The position numbers and the translations under genes were made by a program. Below are positions 7,757-16,370 of a stretch of 34,145 bases of DNA, in pieces. The stretch lies in the NCBI GenBank assembly GCA_002478955.1, contig DLKK01000089.1, positions 1 to 34,145 on the forward strand, in the 5' to 3' direction. This DNA comes from Treponema sp. UBA7590. GTDB lineage: Bacteria > Spirochaetota > Spirochaetia > Treponematales > Treponemataceae. The stretch's first letter is position 1. Every line of letters begins with the position of its first letter. The notes below the pieces were generated by a model. The model searched no databases and was not told the origin of the DNA. It worked only from the letters and a program-made list of their open reading frames with translations.

Positions 7757-8002
7757 ATGAATAATCCGGTATGGGTCGTAAAAGCTGTAGAGGCTATGGA
7801 AGATTATAAACTCTTGCTTACATTTGAAAAAGGCGAAAAAAAAATTTTTGATTTTAAGCCATATTTAAAATATAAAATTAATGCACCGCTGAAAAATCCG
7901 TCATTTTTTAAAAAAGTGTATGCTGACGGAACTTCTGTTGCTTGGAGTGACGATTTAGATTTCTGTCCGGAAACTCTTTATGAAGAAAGTGTGCCTTGTT
8001 AG
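7757..8002 (+). CDS. DUF2442 family protein
   Basis: 81 residues. The small-domain pattern is clear: KAVEAMEDYKLLLTFEKGEK, then FDFKPYLKY, then FFKKVYADGTSVAWSDDLDF and CPETLYEES. AGGAGGT at 7744-7750 is an ideal ribosome binding site. It is the downstream member of the DUF4160/DUF2442 pair. In some organisms the DUF2442 fold is fused to DNA-binding domains, so it may be the regulatory partner; that is inference. The promoter of the polysaccharide operon begins 30 bp after its stop. Confidence 0.85.
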   Translation: MNNPVWVVKAVEAMEDYKLLLTFEKGEKKIFDFKPYLKYKINAPLKNPSFFKKVYADGTSVAWSDDLDFCPETLYEESVPC

Positions 8003-8031
8003 CAAAGTGTTATGTTTTGTTTTTGAACATC

Positions 8032-8060
8032 TTGACAACTGGAACTTTGCATAATAAAAT
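8032..8060 (+). promoter_or_regulatory. Strong promoter of the polysaccharide operon leader
   Basis: A consensus -35 box TTGACA (8032-8037) lies 17 bp from TAAAAT (8055-8060). This is the best sigma70-type match in the window. Transcription would start near 8067, about 310 nt before the first gene. Confidence 0.8.
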
Positions 8061-8066
8061 CTTATC

Positions 8067-8256
8067 AATATTAAATTGCAGTCTGTTTACGAGGGGCGTT
8101 AGGCCCATAAATAAGGGCAATGTCTACAAACTCCGGGAACAACAGGGAGAGAACTGTTCCGCTATGGAAGCTTAGTTTTAGAAATACGGCTTGCCAGAAA
8201 GGGAGAGGGTGTGGGTATTGCGGAAAAATGTAAGGCAGGCTGATTTTTTTGTCTTT
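8067..8256 (+). ncRNA. Structured leader RNA (or separate small RNA) before the polysaccharide operon
   Basis: A region of locally higher GC in an AT-rich gap of 376 bp with no gene. Hairpin 1: CGTT-AG-GCCC (8097-8106) with GGGCAATG (8115-8122), with a 2-nt bulge. Hairpin 2: GGAACA (8136-8141) with TGTTCC (8155-8160). CGGCTTGCC (8187-8195) pairs with GGCAGGCTG (8234-8242), directly before ATTTTTTT (8243-8250), like a terminator with a 38-nt loop. The same 3' strand can instead pair with CAGTCTGTTT (8079-8088) near the RNA 5' end, so two folds compete. It does not match riboswitch classes I know. It may be an attenuating leader read through with help of the NusG paralogue, or an independent RNA with a 6S-like closed shape. 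Confidence 0.65.
8187..8256 (+). terminator. Terminator-like hairpin inside the polysaccharide leader
   Basis: A nine-bp stem (two G-U pairs) is followed by seven T residues and then GTCTTTT. The loop is long, so efficiency is uncertain. It lies about 120 nt before the flippase start codon, where an operon-controlling terminator would be expected. Confidence 0.55.
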
Positions 8257-8310
8257 TCTGAAATAAAATTATCTTGTGTTTTGTAAGTTAAAGTTCTAAG
8301 AAAAACGATT

Positions 8311-8332
8311 AAAAAATAAAGTTTTATTTTTT
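8311..8332 (+). other. A/T-only hairpin between leader and flippase gene
   Basis: AAAAAATAA (8311-8319) pairs with TTATTTTTT (8324-8332) around a 4-nt loop. It could act as a weak second terminator or an mRNA stabiliser. It has no G-C pairs, so confidence in a function is low. Confidence 0.3.
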
Positions 8333-8378
8333 CTAGCTAAAACATCAACTAACTATAAACTAATCTCTCCTATATTAT

Positions 8379-9890
8379 ATGTCCAATACTACACGCATAG
8401 CAAAAAACACGCTCGCTCTCTATTTCCGACAGATTCTCATAATGCTTGTGTCTTTGTACACGGTGCGTGTCGTTCTGAATACGCTCGGCGCGGAAGATTA
8501 CGGAATCTACAATGTTGTTGCCGGAGTGGTTGTGCTGTTCAGTTTTGTGAATAACGCGATGGCTACAAGCGTTCAAAGATTCTTGAATTTCTATCTTGGA
8601 AAGAATGACGTGGAAAAGACTCGGAATGTTTATTCTACAAGCCTTGTGATTCATGGGATTATCTGCCTGATTTTTGTTGTTTTGGCAGAGACTGTCGGGC
8701 TTTGGTTTATGAATGCAAAGCTGAATATTCCAGCCGGACGGAGCAATGCGACTTTCTGGTGCTATCAGGCTGCGGTCATCACAACTTTGGCAAATATAAT
8801 GCGCGTTCCGTACAATGCCGTTATTATAGCCTACGAGAAGATGAGCTTTTTTGCAGGCTTGAGCATTGTTGAGGCTGTTCTAAAACTTGCTGTTGTATTT
8901 CTTTTGAAAATCACACTGCTGGATAAGCTCGTTTTTTACTCATTTTTGCTTGCTGGTGTTTCGTTTGTTATTCTTGCTATATATAAGTTTTACTGCAACA
9001 AGAATTTTGAGATTGCGCATTACAGAATAAATCAAGACAAAGGGTTAGGAAAAGAGCTTGTCTCGTTCAGCGGGTGGAGCTTGTTTGGAGCCGTTGCGAA
9101 TGTGGCGAACTCTCAGGGAACGAATATTGTCCTGAATATTTTTACAAACGTGACTGTGAACGCGGCGATGGGAATCGCAAACCAGGTGAATGCTGCCGTA
9201 TACAGTTTTGTGAGCAATTTTCAGACAGCGTTCAATCCGCAGATAGTAAAAAGCTATGCGGCTGGGGAGAAAGAAGAATTCAATCAGCTTATTTTCCGTA
9301 CTTCAAAATTCTCGTTTTTGCTTCTATGGATTATCGTGCTACCTTTGAGTCTGAATTTAAAGACGATATTGTCATTATGGCTTAAAAATGTGCCAGATTA
9401 TTCTATTTGCTTTGTCCAGCTGATTTTGATTTATTCGCTTGTTGATGCGTTAAATGGTCCGTTGTGGTTTGCTGTACAGGCGCAGGGAAAAATCAGAAAT
9501 TACCAGATTATTGTGAGTATTCTGATTTTTTTGAATTTACCGCTGTCGATAGTTGCATTTATTCTTGGTGGTAATCCTTATTCGATTTTAATTATTAGGA
9601 TTGCACTTGGATTGATTATAACTTGTTTTAGAATTATCTATTTGAAACGAAATTTAGGATTTGATGCGAGAAAATTTCTGTTGAATGCAGTTTTACGATG
9701 TGTTTTGATTGCAGTTTTGTCTTTTTTACTTGTTCGGATTTGTACTTTTAAATTCTCTGGGATTTTATACTTTTTTGTTTCGTGTGGTCTTAGTATTTTA
9801 TTCTGTGGATTGCTTTCATTTTTTTGTGGCTTTACAAAGAATGAACGTAATATGGTGTTTTCCTTTGTCAAGGTAAAGATGAAAAAATGA
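8379..9890 (+). CDS. Wzx-like polysaccharide flippase (MATE/MOP superfamily)
   Basis: 503 residues, about 12-14 membrane helices. The N-terminus TRIAKNTLALYFRQILIMLV followed by SLYTVRVVLNTLGAEDYGIY is a hallmark of oligosaccharide flippases (COG2244). It would move the undecaprenyl-linked repeat unit across the inner membrane. It is the first gene of the operon. No Shine-Dalgarno precedes the ATG: the upstream bases are CTCCTATATTAT, which complements an anti-SD poorly. The next gene overlaps by 4 bp (ATGA). The first two thirds have composition like the flanks; the last third becomes more AT-rich, approaching the island downstream. Confidence 0.88.
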   Translation: MSNTTRIAKNTLALYFRQILIMLVSLYTVRVVLNTLGAEDYGIYNVVAGVVVLFSFVNNAMATSVQRFLNFYLGKNDVEKTRNVYSTSLVIHGIICLIFVVLAETVGLWFMNAKLNIPAGRSNATFWCYQAAVITTLANIMRVPYNAVIIAYEKMSFFAGLSIVEAVLKLAVVFLLKITLLDKLVFYSFLLAGVSFVILAIYKFYCNKNFEIAHYRINQDKGLGKELVSFSGWSLFGAVANVANSQGTNIVLNIFTNVTVNAAMGIANQVNAAVYSFVSNFQTAFNPQIVKSYAAGEKEEFNQLIFRTSKFSFLLLWIIVLPLSLNLKTILSLWLKNVPDYSICFVQLILIYSLVDALNGPLWFAVQAQGKIRNYQIIVSILIFLNLPLSIVAFILGGNPYSILIIRIALGLIITCFRIIYLKRNLGFDARKFLLNAVLRCVLIAVLSFLLVRICTFKFSGILYFFVSCGLSILFCGLLSFFCGFTKNERNMVFSFVKVKMKK

Positions 9891-11065
9891 ACGTTTCTGT
9901 AATAAAAAATAACAGATGTTTTGGTTGTGGTTCGTGTTTTCAGGCTTGTCCTAAATCAGCAATTACAATGAAAGCTGATTCTGAAGGGTTTTATTTTCCA
10001 GATGTTGATACAACCAAGTGTATTGATTGCTCGATATGTGTAAAAAAATGTCCATCACTTTCACCTGTTGAAAAAAGAAATTTTGAACAAAAAACATTTT
10101 CCGTTATTTATAAAAATGAAAAAATCTGTTTAAAATCTGCCTCTGGCGGAGCTTTTGCTTCGTTTGCAATGAAGATTCTTGATGAAGATGGAGTTGTATT
10201 TGGCTGTGCATATAACGAAAATCTTATTGCTATTCAAACAAAAGTTGAGCACAAAGATGAACTTGTAAAACTCCAAGGTTCAAAATATGTTTCATCAAAT
10301 ACGGAAAAGACTTTTATTGATGTAAAAGACAATCTTCTTATAGGGCGGAAAGTTTTATATTCTGGTCGATCTTGTCAGATTGCTGGATTAAGAAAATTCC
10401 TTGAAAAAGACTATGACAATCTTTTGACTGTTGATTTAGTCTGTCATGGAGTTCCAAGTGAGTTATTTTTTCAAAAATACCTTGAATGGCTTGGAAAAAA
10501 AACTGGCGGAAAAATAATCTATTATGGATTTCGTGATAAGGATGTTGGCGGTTGGACTTGTGGTGGAAAATTTAAGACTAAGACTAAGACTAAGACATTA
10601 GAAGCTTCTTGTGATCCGTATTACTCGAGTTTTCTACGAGGCGAGACTTACAGGTTTTCGTGCTATGAATGTCCTTTTGCAAATACTGAACGAGTCGGCG
10701 ATATTTCGATTTGTGATTTCTGGGGTGTGGAAAAGTTTTATCCAAAGATAGACACATCAAAAGGTATCTCAGGGATTATCGCGAACTCAGAGAAAGGTGA
10801 AAATTTTTTTGAAAAATGCAGAGATAGTTTCGAAATAATGGAAATAAAACTTGATGAATTAAAATTTCAGAATACAAATTTGAATTATCCAACACCGATG
10901 CCTGAAAAAAGGAAAACTGTGTATAAGGATTGCATTGTGAATGGATGTTTTGTTCCGAGGGTGGAATATTCATCATATGTGAAACTATATGTTATAAATA
11001 TGCTTTCAAAGCTTGTTCCAAAAACAGTAAAGAAAATTATTAAAAAAATCTTGAGGAGAGCATAA
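9887..11065 (+). CDS. Ferredoxin-type FrhB-family protein (coenzyme F420 hydrogenase beta-like)
   Basis: 392 residues. Two 4Fe-4S motifs lie at the N-terminus: C11/C14/C17/C21 (CFGCGSCFQACP) and C45/C48/C51/C55 (CIDCSICVKKCP). The FrhB N- and C-terminal domains follow, with SASGGAFASFA, VFGCAYNE, LQGSKYVSS, SGRSCQIAGLR and DLVCHGVPSE. Relatives reduce flavin- or F420-type cofactors. In polysaccharide loci this family commonly sits beside a pyruvyltransferase-like gene, as here, and its role there is unproven. It overlaps the flippase by 4 bp and the next gene by 1 bp (TAATG). Four in-frame TAAGAC hexamers (10573-10596) encode a KTKTKTKT run that may vary in length. Confidence 0.88.
   Translation: MNVSVIKNNRCFGCGSCFQACPKSAITMKADSEGFYFPDVDTTKCIDCSICVKKCPSLSPVEKRNFEQKTFSVIYKNEKICLKSASGGAFASFAMKILDEDGVVFGCAYNENLIAIQTKVEHKDELVKLQGSKYVSSNTEKTFIDVKDNLLIGRKVLYSGRSCQIAGLRKFLEKDYDNLLTVDLVCHGVPSELFFQKYLEWLGKKTGGKIIYYGFRDKDVGGWTCGGKFKTKTKTKTLEASCDPYYSSFLRGETYRFSCYECPFANTERVGDISICDFWGVEKFYPKIDTSKGISGIIANSEKGENFFEKCRDSFEIMEIKLDELKFQNTNLNYPTPMPEKRKTVYKDCIVNGCFVPRVEYSSYVKLYVINMLSKLVPKTVKKIIKKILRRA
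10573..10596 (+). repeat. Hexanucleotide tandem repeat in the FrhB-like gene
   Basis: TAAGAC is repeated four times exactly. Gain or loss of units keeps the frame and changes a Lys-Thr run by two residues per unit. Confidence 0.85.
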
Positions 11066-13116
11066 TGAAGAAAGTTGGAATTATTACAATGCATCGTGTT
11101 TTGAATTGTGGCTCTGTTTTACAAGCATTCGCATTGCAAAAAAAAATATCAGAGTTTGGATGTGATTGTGAGATTATTGATTATGTTTATCCAAATAAAG
11201 AGCATAAAAAATATTTAAATAAAGATAATAGTATTAATTTAAAGAAATATTTGGGGAAAATTATTTTTAATATTCTTTATTATAAGCAGAAGAAAAAAAT
11301 AAATAATTTTTTACATGAATATTTAAATTTGTCAACGGTTAAATATAGCTCTGCAAAAGAAATTAAAAAATGTCCACCTAAATATGATATTTATTGTACT
11401 GGAAGTGATCAGGTATGGAATTCTCGATTTAATTGTATGGATGATGTTTTTTTCTTATCGTTTATTGGAAATTATGAAAATCGATTTTCATTTGCTTCAA
11501 GTACAACATTGAAAGATTGTTTAGATAAAGAAAATTTAAAATTTTTGAGAAATTATAATTATTTAGGAGTTAGAGAAAAGTCTTCAGCGTTTGCATTGGA
11601 GAAATCTTTGAATCGGAAAGTTACAACCAATATAGATCCGACTTTACTGTTGACAGGAAAAGAATGGCATTCTGTTTTAAAAATAAGTAATAAAAAAATT
11701 ATAAAGAGACCATATATTCTTTTTTACATATTGACATATTCATTTAACCCTTATTCTGAAATAAAAAATTTGATTTCTGATTTATTAAGAGAAACTGGTT
11801 TGTTTCCTGTGTTTTTATATGGTTCAATACGTAATTGTCAAAAATTTAAAGCAAAGAATATTATTAACGCAGGTCCAAAAGAATTTATCAATTTAATTGG
11901 AAACGCAGAATTGGTTGTAACATCATCATTTCATGGAACTTGTTTTTCAATTCTACAGCATAAAAAATTTTATTCATTGGTTGACTCTATTTCGAATAAC
12001 TCTGATGAAAGGATTATTTCTTTATTAAATGAATTAGGGTTAGAAAAGCAGTTGTTAGAGAAATCTGAAAAATTCTCAATTAAGAGTTATTGTAATATTG
12101 ATTATTCTATAGTAGATAAAAAATTACAGAATTTACGAAATAAATCCATGTCATATTTGAATAAAGCACTTATTGATGATTCAGAGAACAATATTAGTGA
12201 GTTTTATTCTGCTCGTATTAAAAATTCTATTAATGATGCTTTTTATGCAGAAAGTGTTTCATGGGAAAGTAAAATAAGAACATTGCGTACTTATGCAGAA
12301 ATTATTGTCAGATTTATCTTAAATAAACCAAAAGAATATTTAACTCTTGGTAAAAAAGAAAAAGAATTGAAAAAAATAAGTGATAATAATGAATTGCTTA
12401 GGGATTCTATCTCTAAAATTTCAGAATATGGGAATAACACTACCCATACAGAAAAAATTACAGAAGCAACCGAAGATGATTTTGATAATGTTGTTGATTC
12501 TATTTATGGAATGTATGCTTATTTATTTATAAGTTATTTTAAAAAATATGGGTTTGAATGCAAGAATCGTACATTATCTATGTTTTCTTTGCTTCCACCT
12601 ATTATAAGATATAAAACACTTGATTATCTTTGGAATAGAGATAAATGTAATTCTGTTTTGGCAGATAAATTAAATCTTGCTATTTTAAAAACTTTTGGTG
12701 TTGAAATAGCAACTGAGTGGATAAATAAGAATGCTGATTTATTAAGGAAATTGTCTTGTGTTTCTGAAGAGGCAAAGCAAGATTTGATTCAAAAACTTGG
12801 TGTTCAAACAGCAACTGAAATTTTATCTTCTGCTCCGAAAAATATGTATGATGTTTGTATGTCTAAACTGGATGCTTTATCAGAACCAATAGAAAAATAT
12901 GGTGTTCTATATAGTAGCTATGAAGAAGCTGTTTCTCTCTATAGACAACAAATGCATGAATTGGAAAATAGCAAGGTGTTTTCAAATGAAGAGCTTGAAC
13001 TAAAAAACATAATGGATTTTTGTTTTGAAGGAAGAAAATCAATCTCTAATGAAAAAGATTCATCTTTATATTGCCTATCGCAATTACGGGTAATTTTAAG
13101 AGATATAAATGAGTAG
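11065..13116 (+). CDS. Polysaccharide pyruvyltransferase-family protein with a long C-terminal extension
   Basis: 683 residues, almost twice the family norm. Residues 1-365 are the PS_pyruv_trans domain: GIITMHRVLNCGSVLQAFAL, YCTGSDQVWNS (from about residue 110), TTNIDPTLLLTG and VVTSSFHGTCFSI (around residue 287). Such enzymes add ketal-linked pyruvate to sugars from phosphoenolpyruvate, using a GT-B-like fold. The last ~315 residues are helical, charged and not recognised. They hold two related segments (LAILKTFGVEIATEWI and DLIQKLGVQTATEILS). RNA start: ATG overlapping the previous stop with GAGGAG upstream. It is very AT-rich. The 3' end overlaps the next gene by 8 bp. The extension may be a separate protein-interaction or enzyme domain. 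Confidence 0.82.
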   Translation: MKKVGIITMHRVLNCGSVLQAFALQKKISEFGCDCEIIDYVYPNKEHKKYLNKDNSINLKKYLGKIIFNILYYKQKKKINNFLHEYLNLSTVKYSSAKEIKKCPPKYDIYCTGSDQVWNSRFNCMDDVFFLSFIGNYENRFSFASSTTLKDCLDKENLKFLRNYNYLGVREKSSAFALEKSLNRKVTTNIDPTLLLTGKEWHSVLKISNKKIIKRPYILFYILTYSFNPYSEIKNLISDLLRETGLFPVFLYGSIRNCQKFKAKNIINAGPKEFINLIGNAELVVTSSFHGTCFSILQHKKFYSLVDSISNNSDERIISLLNELGLEKQLLEKSEKFSIKSYCNIDYSIVDKKLQNLRNKSMSYLNKALIDDSENNISEFYSARIKNSINDAFYAESVSWESKIRTLRTYAEIIVRFILNKPKEYLTLGKKEKELKKISDNNELLRDSISKISEYGNNTTHTEKITEATEDDFDNVVDSIYGMYAYLFISYFKKYGFECKNRTLSMFSLLPPIIRYKTLDYLWNRDKCNSVLADKLNLAILKTFGVEIATEWINKNADLLRKLSCVSEEAKQDLIQKLGVQTATEILSSAPKNMYDVCMSKLDALSEPIEKYGVLYSSYEEAVSLYRQQMHELENSKVFSNEELELKNIMDFCFEGRKSISNEKDSSLYCLSQLRVILRDINE

Positions 13117-14059
13117 TAAACCATTAGTTTCTGTAATAATCCCTTGCTATAATGCCTCAAAATATGTTGAACAAGCAGTTCGTTCAATAATGAATCAGAC
13201 TTATAAAAATCTTGAAATTATTGTAACAGATGATTGTTCTACGGACGGCACTTTTAAAATCTTGCAAAGTCTTGCAAAAGAAGACTGTAGAATAAAATTT
13301 TACAAAAACGAACAAAATCTAAAAATAATAAAAACATTGAATCAGATGGTTCAAAAATCTAAAGGTGAATACATTGCAAGGATGGATGCTGATGATATAA
13401 GTGCGCCAGATAGAATTGAAAAGCAAATTGAATATCTGCATAATCACAAGGAGATTGATGTATGTGGTACAAATGCTGTTATAATAGATGAAAATAATAA
13501 TAAAATAGGTAAATCGATTTTACCCTCTTCTTTTGATGAAGTTGTTTTCTATTCAAAATATTTTTGTCCGGTATATCATCCAACTATTTTGGGAAAATCA
13601 TGGGTTTTTAAGGAAAATCCTTATTCAGAAGATTTTGTTCATATTGAAGATTATGAATTATGGGTGCGATTATTATTTTTGAAAAATGTTAAAATATCCA
13701 ATATTGAGGAGAAGTTATTTTTTTATAGAAAAAGCAGAACACAAATTTCTTCAGAAAATTCTTTATTTCAATTGAAATCAACAGAAAAAATTTATAAAAA
13801 ATATTTTATGAAAGAAAATTATATTGAGAATTTTGAATATAAAAGAGTAATACTGATGGAAGGATTAGAATGTTCTAGCAAGGATTTTAAGTATATAAGA
13901 AATCTTATAAAAATTGCTCCAATCTCAAAATCAAAAATAGTATTAATACAAAGATTGTTGGCTTTTTTGTGGAAAACAAAAAGTTTCTTTAGGTTGTTTA
14001 TTTTATGTTTTAATCCAGAGTGTTTTTTTTCTTTGCTAGTTCTTATTAGGAAAAAATAA
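13109..14059 (+). CDS. GT-A (family 2) glycosyltransferase
   Basis: 316 residues. The N-terminal nucleotide-sugar domain is standard: VSVIIPCYNASKYVEQAVRS, IVTDDCSTDGT and GEYIARMDADDISAPDRIEKQ, where DADD holds the metal-binding DxD. A later HIEDYELWVRLLF supplies the acidic catalytic-base region (ED). The C-terminal ~90 residues end in a hydrophobic stretch (LFILCFNPECFFSLLVLI) that may attach it to the membrane. It would add one sugar to the lipid-linked repeat unit; donor and linkage cannot be read. Its start overlaps the preceding gene by 8 bp, and the next gene begins directly at its end. Confidence 0.9.
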   Translation: MSSKPLVSVIIPCYNASKYVEQAVRSIMNQTYKNLEIIVTDDCSTDGTFKILQSLAKEDCRIKFYKNEQNLKIIKTLNQMVQKSKGEYIARMDADDISAPDRIEKQIEYLHNHKEIDVCGTNAVIIDENNNKIGKSILPSSFDEVVFYSKYFCPVYHPTILGKSWVFKENPYSEDFVHIEDYELWVRLLFLKNVKISNIEEKLFFYRKSRTQISSENSLFQLKSTEKIYKKYFMKENYIENFEYKRVILMEGLECSSKDFKYIRNLIKIAPISKSKIVLIQRLLAFLWKTKSFFRLFILCFNPECFFSLLVLIRKK

Positions 14060-15352
14060 ATGTATAAAAACAAATTAAATTTTTTTCATTATCTTCTATT
14101 TGTTTATTGTTTTTTTCCATTTTCTTTTAAACCAATGCGTATTTTTCAACTCTTGCTTGCTTATGGGGGAAGTTTTATTTATGTTTTACTAAATTTAAAT
14201 TTTTTACTTTCAAAAATAAAATCGAAGTTTGCTTATAATTCAATGCAGCTTTTTATATTTATGGTGGTATTTTTATTAATACGACCTTTAGCTACTATGG
14301 ATTTTTCTTACTTGGTTCATTTTTTGGGATATGTTAGATCTGTTTTTTTAGTTTTATGTGTTGTGATTATTTGCCTGAAACACGAAGTTGAGTCATTTGA
14401 AGATATTTCTAGAATTTATATAAATATAATGTGTTTTTATGTAGGTATCTCTCTTGTTTTGATGATTCCATTTTTTAGAATATTATGGACTTCTGTTATA
14501 TATCAAACTGAAATAAATGCAGAAGCAGCAGAAAGTGTTGTTTATTATACAAGATTTGGGCTTCAAGGTTTTTCTGGTTGGGGGCATACCATATTATGTT
14601 CTATAGGAGTATCTTTATTCTGGGTTTTAAAACTTAACAAATCTAAAATTTCATATTTTAGATTTGTTTTATTACTTATTGGTTGTGCTTGCTATGGACG
14701 CTCAGGATTGCTAGTTTCATTAGGATGTACGTTAATCGCTTGTATATATTCTGTAAAGCAGCGAAAATTAAGATATATCTTTTTTATTTTGTTTATAGTT
14801 TTATTTTTTTTAATTCTTTTGTTTGTATATATGGAATATTTTTCAAAAGAATATAATGCTTTTTCATGGATGCTAGAACCTTTTGTAAATAAGATAAAGG
14901 GAAACTCGGCAAGTTCATCTTCAAATGAACTAAAATATATGTATGAAAGGCTTGACATTGCCAATGCGAAATCATTGTTATTAGGTGATGGATATTATAC
15001 GGCTCCATCTGGTAAGGGTTATTATCAGCAAGTTGATATTGGTTGGGCTCGTCCTTTGCTTTTTGGTGGGTTGGTATTTGAGCTGGCATACTATTTTTCC
15101 TTATTATTTTTGCTGATGAGTGCAGTGCAGTCTGCTCCTAAAAAAATAAGAAGTATTTTTGTGACTTTAGTTTTTATTTCAATCTTAATTTTGGAACTTA
15201 AAGGTGAAACTTATTTTATGGTTTCAAGAGTTCTTCTATTATTTTGCTTTGTAAAGGAAGAAAAAGATGAATTACTTATTTGTGACAAACCAGTTTATGA
15301 CAGGTGGAGTCGAAAGAGTATTTTTAAATATTGTTTCAAATATAACGGATAA
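14060..15352 (+). CDS. Wzy-like O-antigen/polysaccharide polymerase
   Basis: 430 residues with about ten membrane segments and a large loop (about residues 255-330: YNAFSWMLEPFVNKIKGN and YERLDIANAKSLLLGDGYY), followed by GWARPLLFGGLVFELAYY. This layout, with a periplasmic loop holding GDG-type residues, is typical of Wzy/WaaL-class proteins, which share little sequence. The position between glycosyltransferases and downstream of a flippase fits a polymerase. Its last 86 nt overlap the next gene in a different frame, an unusually long overlap. One extra A in the AAAAA run at 15261-15265 would end it at the TGA of the next gene's ATGA. Polymerase versus ligase cannot be decided from sequence alone. 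Confidence 0.75.
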   Translation: MYKNKLNFFHYLLFVYCFFPFSFKPMRIFQLLLAYGGSFIYVLLNLNFLLSKIKSKFAYNSMQLFIFMVVFLLIRPLATMDFSYLVHFLGYVRSVFLVLCVVIICLKHEVESFEDISRIYINIMCFYVGISLVLMIPFFRILWTSVIYQTEINAEAAESVVYYTRFGLQGFSGWGHTILCSIGVSLFWVLKLNKSKISYFRFVLLLIGCACYGRSGLLVSLGCTLIACIYSVKQRKLRYIFFILFIVLFFLILLFVYMEYFSKEYNAFSWMLEPFVNKIKGNSASSSSNELKYMYERLDIANAKSLLLGDGYYTAPSGKGYYQQVDIGWARPLLFGGLVFELAYYFSLLFLLMSAVQSAPKKIRSIFVTLVFISILILELKGETYFMVSRVLLLFCFVKEEKDELLICDKPVYDRWSRKSIFKYCFKYNG

Positions 15353-16361
15353 AAAAGTTTTGATTTTGCCGATTCATCAAAATTATGATGATAATTTAAT
15401 AAAAGAACTTCCAGAGAATGTTTCTATTATAAAAAATGATAAATACTCGTTAAAAGGTTTTTTATCGGTTTTTAATTTAATTCGTCTTGCAAATTATATA
15501 AATAGGGAATTTGTAAACAATTTTGAGGAATTTTGTGTTATAAATTTTTCAGATACTATTTCAACAATAATAGTATCTTGTTTTATAAGAGCAAAAAGAT
15601 ATTTGTCTTGGTGTCATTGTAATCCTAATGCCTATTTGAGTTCAAAATTCTTTTTTTTGTATAAAATATTTTTTAAAAAATTTGAAAATATTATTTGTAT
15701 TTGTGACACTCAAAAAAAAGAATTTTGTAAAGTTTTTGGGGATTCTTATTCAGATAAAATTATAATATGTTTCAATTTGACGGATTTAAAAAAAATAGAT
15801 AATTTGAAAAATGAAATTTTAAATTTTAATAAAGAGTATATTCTTATGGTTGCCAGATTTGATAATCGTTCAAAAGATTTTTATACTCTTATAGATGCTT
15901 ATAAAAGACTTGATGCCGCATTAAAAGAAAAATATTCTCTTGTTTTTGTTGGTGTTGGAGAGGATTTTGAGAAAATAAAACAATATGCAGTTTTATCTGG
16001 TGAATATAATCATATTGTGTTTACAGGACTACAGAAAAATCCATACAAATGGATGAAAAATGCAAAATTATTTGTTCTTTCATCAAAAACTGAAGGGTTT
16101 CCGCTTGTTATTTGCGAAGCATTAGCAACTGAGTGCCCAGTGATTTCTAGTGATTGTATTTCAGGTCCAAGGGACATTCTTATGGATGGAAAGTATGGTC
16201 TTTTGTTTAAAGTAGGAGATTCGGATTCTCTTTCAAAAAAAATGACTCTCTTGCTTTCTGATGAAAAGATTTATAATAATTATGTTTCTACAGCTAGAAA
16301 ACGTATTGAAGAAATTAATTCTTATGCAATTGCATCAATAAATAAAATATTTTTAAAATAA
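15267..16361 (+). CDS. GT-B family 4 glycosyltransferase
   Basis: 364 residues. The N-terminus has the usual MTGGVERVFLNIVSNI glycine-rich acceptor-side motif. The C-terminal donor domain has YILMVARFDNRSKDFYTLID, IVFTGLQKNPYKWMKNAKLF, SSKTEGFPLVICEALATECP (the E-x7-E motif) and SSDCISGPRDIL. GT4 enzymes are retaining transferases acting at the cytoplasmic membrane face. The clear N-terminal homology supports the start at 15267, even though this lies 86 nt inside the polymerase gene; AGGAAG lies just upstream. It is strongly AT-rich like its neighbours. Confidence 0.92.
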   Translation: MNYLFVTNQFMTGGVERVFLNIVSNITDKKVLILPIHQNYDDNLIKELPENVSIIKNDKYSLKGFLSVFNLIRLANYINREFVNNFEEFCVINFSDTISTIIVSCFIRAKRYLSWCHCNPNAYLSSKFFFLYKIFFKKFENIICICDTQKKEFCKVFGDSYSDKIIICFNLTDLKKIDNLKNEILNFNKEYILMVARFDNRSKDFYTLIDAYKRLDAALKEKYSLVFVGVGEDFEKIKQYAVLSGEYNHIVFTGLQKNPYKWMKNAKLFVLSSKTEGFPLVICEALATECPVISSDCISGPRDILMDGKYGLLFKVGDSDSLSKKMTLLLSDEKIYNNYVSTARKRIEEINSYAIASINKIFLK

Positions 16362-16370
16362 GGCAAAAAA

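Noticed and set aside
8311..8332. A/T-only hairpin as the main operon terminator
   Set aside because: The stem has no G-C pairs and no following T-run beyond its own arm; the 8187-8256 structure is a better candidate.
10091..10600. KTKTKTKT stretch as a sequencing artefact
   Set aside because: The four hexamers are exact and in frame; both flanks encode normal FrhB sequence, so it is kept as a real tandem repeat.
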